Shown: one piece after another, positions 16,215 to 24,461 of the stretch
How positions within the stretch are numbered: position 1 is the stretch's first letter
Layout of the letters: every line of letters begins with the position of its first letter
Position numbers and translations under genes: made by a program
Source of the DNA: Bacteroidota bacterium
GTDB lineage: Bacteria; Bacteroidota; Bacteroidia; Flavobacteriales_F; PHOS-HE28
DNA: 46,503 nucleotides
Assembly (NCBI GenBank): GCA_963169595.1
Contig: CAUJFM010000334.1
Span: forward strand, 1 to 46,503
Reading direction: 5' to 3'
The notes under the pieces: model-generated
What the model was told of the DNA's origin: nothing
Seen by the model: only the letters and a program-made list of their open reading frames with translations
Database searches by the model: none

Positions 16215-17354
16215 TCAGCCCAGCGCCTGGCGGAGGTCCTCCACCAGGTCCTCGGCATCCTCCAGGCCCACGCTGAGCCGAATCAGCGTATCGGCCAGGC
16301 CGTTCCGCAGACGCTCTTCCCGGGGAATGCTCGCATGCGTCATGCTCGCCGGGTGGCCCAGCAGCGATTCCACGCCGCCGAGGCTCTCGGCGAGGGAGAA
16401 CAGCTTGGTGCTGCTCAGCACGCGCTTGGCATCGTCCATGCTGTCGCCCTTCAGGGTGAAGCTGATCATGCCGCCGAAGCCGCGCATCTGCCGCTTGGCC
16501 ACCTCATGGTTGGGGTGCGTGGGCAGTCCGGGCCAGTACACCTTGTCCACCTTGGGATGGGAGGTCAGGTAGTCGGCGATCACCCGGCCGTTCTCACAGT
16601 GCCGCTGCATCCGCAGGTGCAGGGTCTTCAGGCCACGCAGCACCAGGAAGCAGTCCATCGGTCCGGGGGTGGCCCCGCTGCTGTTCTGGATGAAGGCGAG
16701 CCGCTCGGCCAGTGCATCGTCGTTCACCACCAGGGCGCCCATCACCACATCGCTGTGGCCGCCGAGGTACTTGGTCACGCTGTGCATCACCAGGTCGGCG
16801 CCCAGGTCCAGCGGGTTCTGCAGGTAGGGGCTGGCAAAGGTGTTGTCCACGCCGAAGAGGCAGCCGTGCTTCTTCGCGATGGCGGCCAGCGCTGCGATGT
16901 CCACGATCCGCAGCAGCGGATTGGTCGGTGTTTCGGTCCAGATGAGCTTGGTGTTCGGCGTCATGGCCTCCTCCACGTTGCGGAGGTCGCCCATGTCCAC
17001 GAACCGGAACTTCACCCCATACCCTTCGAAGATCTTGGTGAAGAGGCGATAGGTGCCGCCGTACAGGTCGTTGGTGCTCACCACCTCATCCCCGGGCTTC
17101 AGCAGCTTGCAGATGGCGTCGATGCTGGCCATGCCGGTGGCGAAGCAGAGGCCGTGCCTGCCGTTCTCCAGGGCCGCCAGGGCGTTCTGGAGCGCTGTGC
17201 GGGTGGGATTGTGCGTACGGCTGTACTCGTATCCTTTGTGATCGCCCGGCGCCGCCTGCACGTAGGTGCTGGTCTGGTAGATGGGCGTCATGATGGCGCC
17301 GGTGGTGGGGTCGGGTTCCACACCTGCGTGGATGGCCTTCGTGCCGAACTTCAT
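16215..17354 (-). CDS. cystathionine gamma-synthase/lyase family PLP enzyme
   Basis: The start at 17354 gives a 379-residue protein, the usual length for this family; the -7 element 21 nt upstream supports it. The N-terminus TKAIHAGVEPDPTTGAIMTP, the YSRTHNPTR motif, and the PLP lysine K195 in SVTKYLGGHSD are diagnostic of the trans-sulfuration (Cys/Met metabolism) enzymes. The reaction is either gamma-replacement of an activated homoserine by cysteine to give cystathionine, or cleavage of cystathionine to cysteine, 2-oxobutyrate and ammonia. The sequence alone does not decide between synthase and lyase, so no symbol is given. It is divergent from the EamA transporter and has no pathway neighbour. 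Confidence 0.88.
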   Translation of the reverse strand: MKFGTKAIHAGVEPDPTTGAIMTPIYQTSTYVQAAPGDHKGYEYSRTHNPTRTALQNALAALENGRHGLCFATGMASIDAICKLLKPGDEVVSTNDLYGGTYRLFTKIFEGYGVKFRFVDMGDLRNVEEAMTPNTKLIWTETPTNPLLRIVDIAALAAIAKKHGCLFGVDNTFASPYLQNPLDLGADLVMHSVTKYLGGHSDVVMGALVVNDDALAERLAFIQNSSGATPGPMDCFLVLRGLKTLHLRMQRHCENGRVIADYLTSHPKVDKVYWPGLPTHPNHEVAKRQMRGFGGMISFTLKGDSMDDAKRVLSSTKLFSLAESLGGVESLLGHPASMTHASIPREERLRNGLADTLIRLSVGLEDAEDLVEDLRQALG

Positions 17355-17375
17355 GGGGGTCAGTGGATGAGCTGG

Positions 17376-17383
17376 CGAAGGTA
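17376..17383 (-). promoter_or_regulatory. -7 promoter element of the PLP enzyme gene (TACCTTCG)
   Basis: Minus-strand TAnnTTCG variant, 21 nt before the ATG at 17354, in the divergent region shared with the EamA gene. Confidence 0.5.
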
Positions 17384-17434
17384 CGCGGCCCGGTTCACGC
17401 TTCCGGTATGACCGGCAGGCCGGGCCTGGCCCGG

Positions 17435-17442
17435 TATCTTCG
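17435..17442 (+). promoter_or_regulatory. -7 promoter element of the EamA transporter gene (TATCTTCG)
   Basis: Plus-strand TAnnTTCG variant, 46 nt before the ATG at 17489. It favours that start over an upstream in-frame ATG at 17363, which lies before the element. Confidence 0.45.
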
Positions 17443-17488
17443 CCCCCGGTCCGCACGCGGACCATCACGGGCACCGTTCGTCGCATCC

Positions 17489-18412
17489 ATGGACCGCATT
17501 GCACGCGCGCATCTCGCCCTGTTCGCGGTCAACTTCATCTACGGGGTGAACTACGTGGTGGCCAAGGGGCTCATGCCCCAGGTCATCGGCCCGTCGGGCT
17601 TCATCCTGCTGCGGGTGGCGGGCGCCCTGCTGCTCTTCTGGATGGCGTGGGCCTTCAGGCCTGAACGCATCGACTGGAGCGATCTGGGCCGGCTGGCGCT
17701 GTGCGCGCTGTTCGGGGTGGCGGTGAATCAGCTCATGTTCTTCCACGGATTGATGCGGACCACCCCGATCAATGCCAGCATCATCATGGTGGCCACCCCC
17801 ATCCTGGTGCTGGTGCTTGCCGCGGTCCTCATCGGTGAACGCATCACGCAACGAAAGGTGCTGGGTGTGGCGCTGGGTGCCGGGGGCGCCCTCACGCTCA
17901 TCTTCCTGAAACCGTCGGCGGCCGGCCAGTCCGGATCCACCCTCGGCGACCTCTTCATCCTCATCAACGCCACCTCGTACGGGCTCTACCTCGTGATGGT
18001 GAAGCCGCTGATGCGGAAGTACCGCGCGGTCACCGTGATGGCCTGGTCGTTCCTGATCGGGAGCATCCTTGTGCTGCCCTTCGGATGGACCGAGCTGGCG
18101 GCCGTGCAGTGGTCCGTACTGACCCCCGCCTTGTGGAGCGCCCTCTTGTTCGTGGTGGTGATGGTCACCTTCGTGGCCTACCTGCTCAACACCTGGGCCC
18201 TGGGGGTGGTCTCGCCCAGCGTGGTGGGCACCTACATCTACATGCAGCCGCTGCTGGCCGCGTTGTTCACCTGGGTGTTCGTCCAGGTGGGGGCCGATCG
18301 CCTGGGCATCCCGGGCCACTATGACGCCACCCTGGGCTGGCCACAGCTCCTTTGCGCAGCGGCGATCTTCATCGGCGTGCATCTGGTGAGCCGCGCCGAT
18401 CGTGACCGTTGA
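17489..18412 (+). CDS. EamA-family (drug/metabolite transporter superfamily) permease
   Basis: The 307-residue product has about ten hydrophobic segments arranged as two EamA repeats. The first repeat begins HLALFAVNFIYGVNYVVAKG and the second around LFILINATSYGLYLVMVKP. The order of helices and the length fit DMT-superfamily carriers such as RhaT/YedA-like exporters of small metabolites or amino acids. The substrate cannot be read from the sequence. The start was chosen at 17489 because the membrane protein begins there and the -7 element lies between it and the upstream alternative. It is divergent from the PLP enzyme gene, and the yicC promoter follows within 25 nt of its stop. Confidence 0.85.
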   Translation: MDRIARAHLALFAVNFIYGVNYVVAKGLMPQVIGPSGFILLRVAGALLLFWMAWAFRPERIDWSDLGRLALCALFGVAVNQLMFFHGLMRTTPINASIIMVATPILVLVLAAVLIGERITQRKVLGVALGAGGALTLIFLKPSAAGQSGSTLGDLFILINATSYGLYLVMVKPLMRKYRAVTVMAWSFLIGSILVLPFGWTELAAVQWSVLTPALWSALLFVVVMVTFVAYLLNTWALGVVSPSVVGTYIYMQPLLAALFTWVFVQVGADRLGIPGHYDATLGWPQLLCAAAIFIGVHLVSRADRDR

Positions 18413-18433
18413 ACGGCGCTTGATCGCTGCACC

Positions 18434-18441
18434 TACATTTG
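18434..18441 (+). promoter_or_regulatory. -7 promoter element of the yicC-gmk-nadD operon (TACATTTG)
   Basis: Perfect TAnnTTTG match, 15 nt before the yicC ATG. Confidence 0.65.
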
Positions 18442-18456
18442 CCGCCTCTGCAACGC

Positions 18457-19323
18457 ATGTTACGCTCCATGACCGGATTTGGCCGCGCTGAAGGCGTGGT
18501 GAAGGACCGCAAGGTCACAGTGGAGGTGCGTTCGCTCAACAGCAAGCAGCTCGACCTGCTGGTGAAGGTCCCCTCCCTGCTCAAGGAGCGGGAGGTGGAG
18601 GTCCGCCAATGGGCCGGTGAACAGCTGGTGCGCGGCAAGGCCGAACTGACCATCGGCATCGAGCAGCATGCGCAGAAGCGCACCACCTTCGACAAGGCCC
18701 TGATCCAGGCCTACTACGCCGAACTGAGCGCGATCGCACAGGAGATCGCACCGGACCATCGGACCGACCTGCTGGCCCAGGTGCTGCGCTTGCCGGAGGT
18801 GACCACCACCACCACCGACCGGGTGGATGAGGAGGAGTGGACCGTGGTGATGGGCCTGGTGCGTCAGGCGGTGGAGGCCTTCGATCGCTTCCGGTCCAGT
18901 GAAGGCGGCCGCCTGGCCCAGGAACTGGGTCAGCGGGTCTTGCTGATCGGGCAGCTGCTGGAGGAGGTGGAGACCCTGGACCAGGGCCGGGCCGACCGTA
19001 CACGCGAGAAGCTCCGCGCCCGGTTGGCCGAACTGCAGGTGTCCGTGGACCACGACCGCTTCGAGCAGGAACTGGTCTACTACCTCGAGAAGATGGACCT
19101 TACCGAGGAGCGGGTCCGCCTCCGCTCGCACTGCACCTACTTCATGGAGACCATGGAGAAGGATGAGCACCAGGGGCGCAAGCTCGGGTTCATCGCGCAG
19201 GAGATGGGACGGGAGATCAACACGCTCGGGTCGAAGGCGAACGATGCGACCGTGCAGCGCTTGGTGGTGCGGATGAAGGATGAGCTGGAGAAGATCAAGG
19301 AGCAGGTGCTGAACGTGCTTTGA
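18457..19323 (+). CDS. YicC-family protein (putative endoribonuclease)
   Basis: The 288-residue protein has the family N-terminus MLRSMTGFGRAE and the conserved VEVRSLNSKQLDL stretch. Its C-terminal DUF1732 part contains LGSKANDATVQRLVVRMKDE and EKIKEQVLNV. Family members have been reported to act as endoribonucleases; the physiological role in Bacteroidota is not established. The start at 18457 is supported by the perfect -7 element and by the family N-terminus, six codons downstream of another in-frame start. The gene heads an operon with gmk (7 nt gap) and nadD. The yicC-gmk pairing is a widely conserved arrangement. Confidence 0.92.
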   Translation: MLRSMTGFGRAEGVVKDRKVTVEVRSLNSKQLDLLVKVPSLLKEREVEVRQWAGEQLVRGKAELTIGIEQHAQKRTTFDKALIQAYYAELSAIAQEIAPDHRTDLLAQVLRLPEVTTTTTDRVDEEEWTVVMGLVRQAVEAFDRFRSSEGGRLAQELGQRVLLIGQLLEEVETLDQGRADRTREKLRARLAELQVSVDHDRFEQELVYYLEKMDLTEERVRLRSHCTYFMETMEKDEHQGRKLGFIAQEMGREINTLGSKANDATVQRLVVRMKDELEKIKEQVLNVL

Positions 19324-19330
19324 ACGGCCC

Positions 19331-19903
19331 ATGGACGAACCTCGTGGCAAGTGCGTGATCCTATCGGCCCCCTCCGGTGCCGGCAAGACCACCATCGTGA
19401 AACACCTGCTTGCCCAGGACCTCGGGCTGGCCTTCAGCGTGAGCGCCACCACGCGTGCGCCACGCAACGGTGAGGTGCATGGCCGCGACTACTACTTCCT
19501 TTCCGAGGCAGAGTTCCGTGGCAGCATCGAGGCCGGTGAGTTCGTGGAATGGGAGGAGGTGTATCCCGGCCGGTTCTACGGGACCTATCGCAGCGAGGTG
19601 GAGCGCATCTGGGCTGAAGGGCACCATGCCATCTTCGATATTGATGTGGTCGGTGGCCTGGACCTGAAGGAGATCTACCAGACCAGGGCGCTGGCCCTCT
19701 TCGTGGCACCGCCATCGGTGGAGGCCCTTGAGCAGCGCCTGCGGGAGCGGGGCACGGAAAGCCCCGAGACCCTGAAGGTGCGCATCGACAAGGCCGTGCA
19801 TGAGCTGGACTTTGTGGACCGCTTCGATGCCACCATCGTCAACGACGACCTGGACAAGGCCTGTGACGAGGCTGTTTCATTGGTCCGCAGATTCCTCCAC
19901 TGA
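19331..19903 (+). CDS. gmk: guanylate kinase
   Basis: The 190-residue cytoplasmic enzyme phosphorylates GMP to GDP with ATP. The P-loop is S-A-P-S-G-A-G-K-T (about residues 12-20). The GMP-binding region shows SATTRAPRNGEVHGRDYYF and the EFVEWEEVYPGRFYGT segment. Near the C-terminus, ATIVNDDLDKACDE closes the fold as usual. Length is normal. It follows yicC by 7 nt, and its TGA overlaps the nadD ATG by one base, so translational coupling with nadD is likely. Confidence 0.96.
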   Translation: MDEPRGKCVILSAPSGAGKTTIVKHLLAQDLGLAFSVSATTRAPRNGEVHGRDYYFLSEAEFRGSIEAGEFVEWEEVYPGRFYGTYRSEVERIWAEGHHAIFDIDVVGGLDLKEIYQTRALALFVAPPSVEALEQRLRERGTESPETLKVRIDKAVHELDFVDRFDATIVNDDLDKACDEAVSLVRRFLH

Positions 19904-20493
19904 TGCACATCGGCTGCCTGTTCGGGACCTTCGATCCCCCGCATCGCGCCCATGTGGGCATCGCCGACCACATGCGCCGTACGCAGGGCCTGGACCAGGT
20001 GTGGCTGGTGGTGACGCCCCAGAACCCCTTCAAGGTCGAGGCCCAGATCAGTCCGGATGCGCACCGCCTGGCCATGGTGCGCCTTGCGGTGGCCGGCCAG
20101 GAGGGCCTGGTCGCCAGTGGCTTCGAGCTGGACCTGCCCCGTCCGAACTATACCGCCGAGACCCTTCGGTTCATGCGCCAGCGCTGGCCCGACCACCGCT
20201 TCGACCTGATCGTGGGCAGCGACAACCTGGCCGTGTTCCACCGGTGGCGGTCACCGGATGAGATCTTGGAGCACCATGGGCTGCTGGTCTATCCGCGCGA
20301 AGGGTTCAAGGACCATCTGGGCAGCACGATCTACCACGGCCATCCAGGCATCAAGATCGTGACCGATGCGCCCGTGATGCCCATTTCGGCCACCCGCATC
20401 CGGGAGGACATCCGCGCCTGGCGTCCGGTGGAGGACCGTGTGGCGCCGGCGGTGCTGAGCTACATCCGCCAGCACGGCCTCTACCTTCATTGA
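19903..20493 (+). CDS. nadD: nicotinate-nucleotide adenylyltransferase
   Basis: The 196-residue enzyme transfers AMP to nicotinate mononucleotide in NAD biosynthesis. The nucleotidyltransferase motif is GTFDPPHRAH (H14 and H17), and the C-terminal motif PISATRIREDI matches the family ISSTxxR signature. The core DLIVGSDNLAVFHRW is also typical. The start overlaps the gmk stop (TGATG). The 3' end overlaps the convergent udk gene by 7 nt, so neither unit has room for a separate terminator between the stops. Confidence 0.95.
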   Translation: MHIGCLFGTFDPPHRAHVGIADHMRRTQGLDQVWLVVTPQNPFKVEAQISPDAHRLAMVRLAVAGQEGLVASGFELDLPRPNYTAETLRFMRQRWPDHRFDLIVGSDNLAVFHRWRSPDEILEHHGLLVYPREGFKDHLGSTIYHGHPGIKIVTDAPVMPISATRIREDIRAWRPVEDRVAPAVLSYIRQHGLYLH

Positions 20494-21131
20494 ACGGGTG
20501 CGCCGTCCATCACCCGGGCGGCATGCATCAGGTGGTCGTGAAGCACCTTCACGGCCCGCTCGAAGCCCAGCTCGTTCACCACGTGCAGGTCGCACAGGTG
20601 GCGGTAGGGCAGGAGGTAATTGCGGTAGGCGGGGAGCACGTGGTTCTCCCATTGGTAGAGGATCTCCTCGGGCCCGTAGCCGCGCTCCTTCGCGTCGCGC
20701 CGCAGCCGTCGATCGAGCTGTGCCCCTTCGCTGGCGTCGATGAACACGCGCAGGTCGAACAATTCGCGGATGCCTTCGTGATGCAGCACGAACAGGCCTT
20801 CCACCAGGATCACGGGGGCGGGCCGCAGTTCGATCAGGGCCGGTTCCTTCCCTTCCTGGTTGAAGGTGTACTCCTTGCGCAGGATCGGCTCACCGGCCAG
20901 CAGGCGCTGCAGGTCGCGTGCCAGGCCATCGAGGTCCACGGCCGTTGGCAGGTCGAAGTTCACCTTGCCGTTGGGGTCCACGGCCTGCGCCTCCTTCGGA
21001 TGGTAGTAGTCGTCCTGCGAGATCACGCAGACGCTCCCTTCGGGAAGGCTGTTGCGCAGGGCACGCACCAGGCTGGTCTTGCCCGATCCGCTCCCTCCGG
21101 CCACACCCACGAGGTAGGCTCCCCGATGCAT
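20487..21131 (-). CDS. udk: uridine kinase
   Basis: With the ATG at 21131 the product has 214 residues. An alternative TTG three codons upstream falls inside the promoter element and is rejected. The P-loop G-V-A-G-G-S-G-S-G-K-T-S lies at residues 9-20. ISQDDYYHP and NFDLPTAVDL mark the nucleoside site, and DLRVFIDASEGAQLDRRLRRDAKERG is the lid region of the uridine/cytidine kinase family. It phosphorylates uridine and cytidine in pyrimidine salvage. The TATTTTTG element ends 6 nt before the ATG, predicting an almost leaderless mRNA. It is convergent with nadD, with a 7-nt overlap. Confidence 0.95.
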   Translation of the reverse strand: MHRGAYLVGVAGGSGSGKTSLVRALRNSLPEGSVCVISQDDYYHPKEAQAVDPNGKVNFDLPTAVDLDGLARDLQRLLAGEPILRKEYTFNQEGKEPALIELRPAPVILVEGLFVLHHEGIRELFDLRVFIDASEGAQLDRRLRRDAKERGYGPEEILYQWENHVLPAYRNYLLPYRHLCDLHVVNELGFERAVKVLHDHLMHAARVMDGAPVQ

Positions 21132-21137
21132 CGTGAG

Positions 21138-21145
21138 CAAAAATA
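21138..21145 (-). promoter_or_regulatory. -7 promoter element of udk (TATTTTTG)
   Basis: Perfect minus-strand TAnnTTTG match with a 6-nt gap to the udk ATG. Confidence 0.65.
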
Positions 21146-21242
21146 GGGCGCAGGACCCATGCGGAAGGGCGGTGGTGGGCGGTCCTCAGTGACTTTGGCA
21201 CGGGGCTTGGAAAACACCTTTCACAACCCAACCTCAACGACC

Positions 21243-21383
21243 ATGAACGCCCCGATCGACATCTACCGCGCCCTGAAGAGCAAAGCCCGTCGGCTGCTGT
21301 TGGCCGGCGATCTGGACCGTTACCTGCTCACCCTGCGTCGCATGCACGAGCTGCGCCGCTCCGGGGGCACCGCCATGGCCTGA
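21243..21383 (+). CDS. small basic protein, 46 residues, unknown function
   Basis: A short frame from the ATG at 21243 encodes an Arg/Lys- and Leu-rich peptide (IYRALKSKARRLLLAGDLDR, then LTLRRMHELRR) that looks largely helical and amphipathic, with no signal peptide. I believe similar short proteins recur in Flavobacteriales, but this is memory and not a search. The frame is open 28 codons further upstream, where the sequence has no protein character. A TGACTTTG sequence at 21190-21197, one change from the -7 consensus, lies 45 nt upstream. No family or function is assigned. Confidence 0.55.
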   Translation: MNAPIDIYRALKSKARRLLLAGDLDRYLLTLRRMHELRRSGGTAMA

Positions 21384-21483
21384 ACCCACGGCCGATCGTT
21401 CCGCAACCCCCTGCCCGTCAGGAGGGCACGGGAAATTTCAGCCGGGTTGGATCTTTTTGCCGGAGGGTGCCGTACAAGGCCCC

Positions 21484-21660
21484 ATGACGAAGAAGGACAA
21501 GATCGCCTTCATTAAAAGCAGCAAGCGCAAAACGCACGTGTACCAGGACCTGAACCGGTATACGGACGAGCAGCTGAACGGTGTGATCCGGGAGATCGTG
21601 CAGGGGCTGATCCGCGAGAGCGAGATCATCGCCAATGCCTACATCAACGGATACCGGTAG
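21484..21660 (+). CDS. small protein, 58 residues, unknown function
   Basis: The ATG at 21484 starts a 58-residue charged, probably helical protein (KKDKIAFIKSSKRKTHVYQD, then DEQLNGVIREIVQGL). There is no signal peptide or membrane segment. A TCTTTTTG sequence at 21452-21459, one change from the -7 consensus, lies 24 nt upstream, and a strong hairpin follows the stop, so it looks like a free-standing transcription unit. The family is not recognised. Confidence 0.55.
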   Translation: MTKKDKIAFIKSSKRKTHVYQDLNRYTDEQLNGVIREIVQGLIRESEIIANAYINGYR

Positions 21661-21701
21661 GATGCCCATGCGTGCGCACTGCTGAAGGCAGGGACCCACA
21701 G

Positions 21702-21738
21702 GTAACAAGGCCTCGCACCCGTTGCGGGGCTTTGTTAC
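21702..21738. terminator. hairpin terminator between convergent genes
   Basis: The arms 21702-21717 and 21723-21738 pair over 16 bp, with two G-U pairs, around a 5-nt loop. It lies between the 58-residue protein gene and the convergent outer-membrane protein gene. The T-rich part is inside the stem (TTTGTTAC) rather than after it. Confidence 0.7.
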
Positions 21739-21753
21739 ATCCGGCCCTTTCGT

Positions 21754-22503
21754 TCAGAACAGGAACGAGAACCCGTTCTCCCAGCGATAGTTCAGCTCCG
21801 GGATGCCCGGCGCCATCCGCGTATCCTTCTGCAGGTTGATGCGGGTCTCCAATCCGAAACGCTCGGTTGCCCGTATGCGGAACTGCCCCTCCACGGCCAC
21901 CCGGTGGTCGGAGGCGTCGGCCACCTTGGGTTGGTAGTACACCACACTGGTGAACTGCATGTGCGGCTCCCACTTGAACGCCACGGAGAGGTAGCTGCTG
22001 GAGCGCCCGGTGTTCTCCATGATGTCGTTCACGCGGTCCACCTCGTGCTCGAAGAGCAGCGAAGTGCCCAGGGCCAGGCGGAAGATGTCCCCATTGCGCA
22101 CCACGAACCGCGGTCCGACCCCGATCATCCAGCGGCCGTCGATCCGCAGGGGTTTGTTGTACTGGAGCTGGGTGTAGGCCTCCATGCTCCAAGGCCCGCC
22201 CGGCCAGGCCTGGTTGTACCGCAGGTGCTGGAACCCGGTGTTGCGGAAGGCATTGGTCTCCACGCGGTCCACGGTGAAGTCGGTGATGAAGAAGGCGCTG
22301 TGCCGGTCCCTGACGTACTGCACCCCTCCGTTGGCTCCCAGTGCGATGCTCCGCTGGGTGTTCTCCGTGACGCTGTACCGGAAGGTGGCGAACCCGCTCC
22401 AGCGTGCCGTATCGTTGTTGAACCGCTTGTTCTCGATGTTCACCACCTGGGCCAGGGCGGCCTGTCCACAGAGGATCAGGAGCAGGATGGTCAGTGCGCG
22501 CAT
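21754..22503 (-). CDS. outer-membrane beta-barrel-like protein (DUF481-like)
   Basis: The start at 22503 gives 249 residues with a signal peptide (RALTILLLILCGQAALAQ). The mature part alternates polar and aromatic residues as in amphipathic strands (WSGFATFRYSVTENTQ, FRNTGFQHLRYNQAW, WMIGVGPRFVVRNGD, SSYLSVAFKWEPHMQF). It ends in FSFLF, a C-terminal aromatic residue typical of outer-membrane barrels. It resembles the DUF481 family (salt-induced outer-membrane proteins), but I am not certain. It is divergent from recJ, with 65 nt between the starts; a weak element CGAAGATC (minus GATCTTCG) is at 22511-22518. Function is unknown. Confidence 0.7.
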   Translation of the reverse strand: MRALTILLLILCGQAALAQVVNIENKRFNNDTARWSGFATFRYSVTENTQRSIALGANGGVQYVRDRHSAFFITDFTVDRVETNAFRNTGFQHLRYNQAWPGGPWSMEAYTQLQYNKPLRIDGRWMIGVGPRFVVRNGDIFRLALGTSLLFEHEVDRVNDIMENTGRSSSYLSVAFKWEPHMQFTSVVYYQPKVADASDHRVAVEGQFRIRATERFGLETRINLQKDTRMAPGIPELNYRWENGFSFLF

Positions 22504-22556
22504 GGGGCCGCGAAGATCGGTCGTCCCATCGGCGCGACGAAGTTGCCCGGTGAGCG

Positions 22557-22564
22557 TACTTTCG
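22557..22564 (+). promoter_or_regulatory. -7 promoter element of recJ (TACTTTCG)
   Basis: TAnnTTCG variant ending 4 nt before the recJ ATG, which predicts a leaderless mRNA. Confidence 0.6.
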
Positions 22565-22568
22565 GTGC

Positions 22569-24341
22569 ATGAGCCGTTTTCCGACCAAGCGCTGGCGGTT
22601 GAAGCCCGCTGCGGACCCCGCCGCCGTGGCCGCATTGACGCACGACCGCTGCCCGGATGTGGTAGCCAGGTTGCTGGTCCAGCGCGGGATCACCCACCCC
22701 GAAGCCGCCTCGGAGTTCTTCCGGCCGGCGCTCGCCCAATTGCATGACCCCTTCCTCATGGCCGACATGGACAAGGCCGTTGAGCGACTTGAACGGGCCT
22801 TGGGCGACCAGGAGCGGATCATGGTCTATGGGGATTACGATGTGGATGGCACCACGGCGGTGGCGCTGGTATGCTCCTTCCTCAGCCGCTTCACGGGCAA
22901 CTACTCCTTCTACATCCCCGATCGCTACGCCGAGGGCTATGGCATTTCCTTCCGGGGGATCGACAAGGCCGTGGAGGAGGGGGCCACGTTGATCATCGCC
23001 CTCGATTGCGGGATCAAGTCCATCGACAAGGTGGCCTATGCGGCCGAACGCGGCGTGGACATGATCATCTGCGACCACCACCGGCCGGGACCCGAACTGC
23101 CGGCGGCCGTGGCCGTGCTCGACCCCAAGCGCGCGGACTGCCCCTATCCCTTCAAGGAACTGAGCGGTTGCGGCATCGGCTTCAAGCTGATGCAAGCCCT
23201 GGCCCAGCACAATAACATGCCGGTGACGGACCTGGTACCGCTGCTGGACCTGGTGGCGGTGAGCACCGCCTGTGACATCGTGCCGGTGAACGGTGAGAAC
23301 CGGGTGCTGACCCACTTCGGGCTGAAGCAGTTGAACGCTGATGTGCGGCCCGCCTTCCAGGCCATGAAGCAGATGGCCAACGTGCGGCGACCCCTCACGG
23401 TCACCGATCTGGTGTTCACCATCGGACCTCGCATCAACGCCGCAGGGCGCATCGAGCATGGCCGGCTCGCCGTTGAGCTGCTGCTGGCGCATGACATGCA
23501 GCAGGCCGAGGGGTCCGCGGTGCGCGTGGATGGCAACAACCTGCAGCGGCAGCAACTGGACAAGGAGACGACCTTGGAGGCGCTGGAGCACATCGCCAGT
23601 GATGCCGCACTGCGGGAGGCCTGGAGCACGGTGGTCTTCAACGAGGACTGGCACAAAGGGGTGATCGGCATCGTGGCGTCGCGGTTGGTGGAGCGTCACT
23701 ACCGCCCCACGGTGGTGCTGACGCAGAGCCAGGGCAAGGCGGTGGGGTCGGCGCGCAGCGTGAAGGGCTTTGATGTCTACGAGGCCATCAGTGCCTGCAG
23801 TGATCTGCTGGAACAGTTCGGCGGGCACATGTATGCCGCCGGTTTGACGATGCCCCTGGAGAACGTGGAGGCCTTCCGGCAGCGGTTCGAGGAGGTGGTG
23901 CGCGGCACCATCGAGCCCCACATGCGCGTGCCCGAGGAGGAGGTGGATGTGGAGATCGCGCTCCACGACATTGATGACCGGTTGGTGCGGATCCTCCAGC
24001 ACATGGCCCCCTTCGGGCCGGCGAACATGCGGCCGGTCTTCCTGACACGGGGTGTGGTGTGCACCGGCCAACCGCGCATCGTGGGAGAGGACCACCTGAA
24101 ATTGGTGGTGACCGATCCCGCCGATCCACGACGCTCACTGGAGGCCATCGCCTTCAAGCAGGCCCACCACATGGACCTGGTGCGGAGCGGAGCCCCGTTC
24201 AGCATCCTCTACACCATTGAGGAGAACGAGTGGAACGGCCGGCACACGGTGCAATTGAACATCAAGGACATCAAGCCGGGTGTGGATGTGGAGGTGGCCG
24301 ATGGCGGAAGGTCCACCCTGGTGCAGGACCTGGCCCATTGA
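22569..24341 (+). CDS. recJ: single-stranded-DNA-specific exonuclease RecJ
   Basis: The 590-residue protein has the DHH phosphoesterase motifs: YGDYDVDG (D89, D91, D93), ALDCGIKS and CDHHRPG (D169-H170-H171). The DHHA1 domain follows, with GPRINAAGRI and the GKAVGSARS and FGGHMYAAG segments. A C-terminal OB-like domain begins near residue 460 (FGPANMRPVFLTRGV). The enzyme degrades single-stranded DNA 5' to 3' in recombination and mismatch repair. Length is normal. The -7 element 4 nt upstream fixes the start. Confidence 0.95.
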   Translation: MSRFPTKRWRLKPAADPAAVAALTHDRCPDVVARLLVQRGITHPEAASEFFRPALAQLHDPFLMADMDKAVERLERALGDQERIMVYGDYDVDGTTAVALVCSFLSRFTGNYSFYIPDRYAEGYGISFRGIDKAVEEGATLIIALDCGIKSIDKVAYAAERGVDMIICDHHRPGPELPAAVAVLDPKRADCPYPFKELSGCGIGFKLMQALAQHNNMPVTDLVPLLDLVAVSTACDIVPVNGENRVLTHFGLKQLNADVRPAFQAMKQMANVRRPLTVTDLVFTIGPRINAAGRIEHGRLAVELLLAHDMQQAEGSAVRVDGNNLQRQQLDKETTLEALEHIASDAALREAWSTVVFNEDWHKGVIGIVASRLVERHYRPTVVLTQSQGKAVGSARSVKGFDVYEAISACSDLLEQFGGHMYAAGLTMPLENVEAFRQRFEEVVRGTIEPHMRVPEEEVDVEIALHDIDDRLVRILQHMAPFGPANMRPVFLTRGVVCTGQPRIVGEDHLKLVVTDPADPRRSLEAIAFKQAHHMDLVRSGAPFSILYTIEENEWNGRHTVQLNIKDIKPGVDVEVADGGRSTLVQDLAH

Positions 24342-24449
24342 ACAGGGCATGAAGGACAACGCGCAACAGGAGAGCCCAGGGCGCCCGGTCAAGGTCATTG
24401 TGCCCATATCGGTCCTTTGGGGGAAGGCTGCCCTTCGGATCAGGCTGAG

Positions 24450-24457
24450 CACCTTTG
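24450..24457 (+). promoter_or_regulatory. -7 promoter element of tadA (CACCTTTG)
   Basis: One change from TAnnTTTG (first base C). It ends 4 nt before the ATG at 24462 and supports that start over an upstream in-frame candidate at 24417. Confidence 0.5.
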
Positions 24458-24461
24458 TGGC

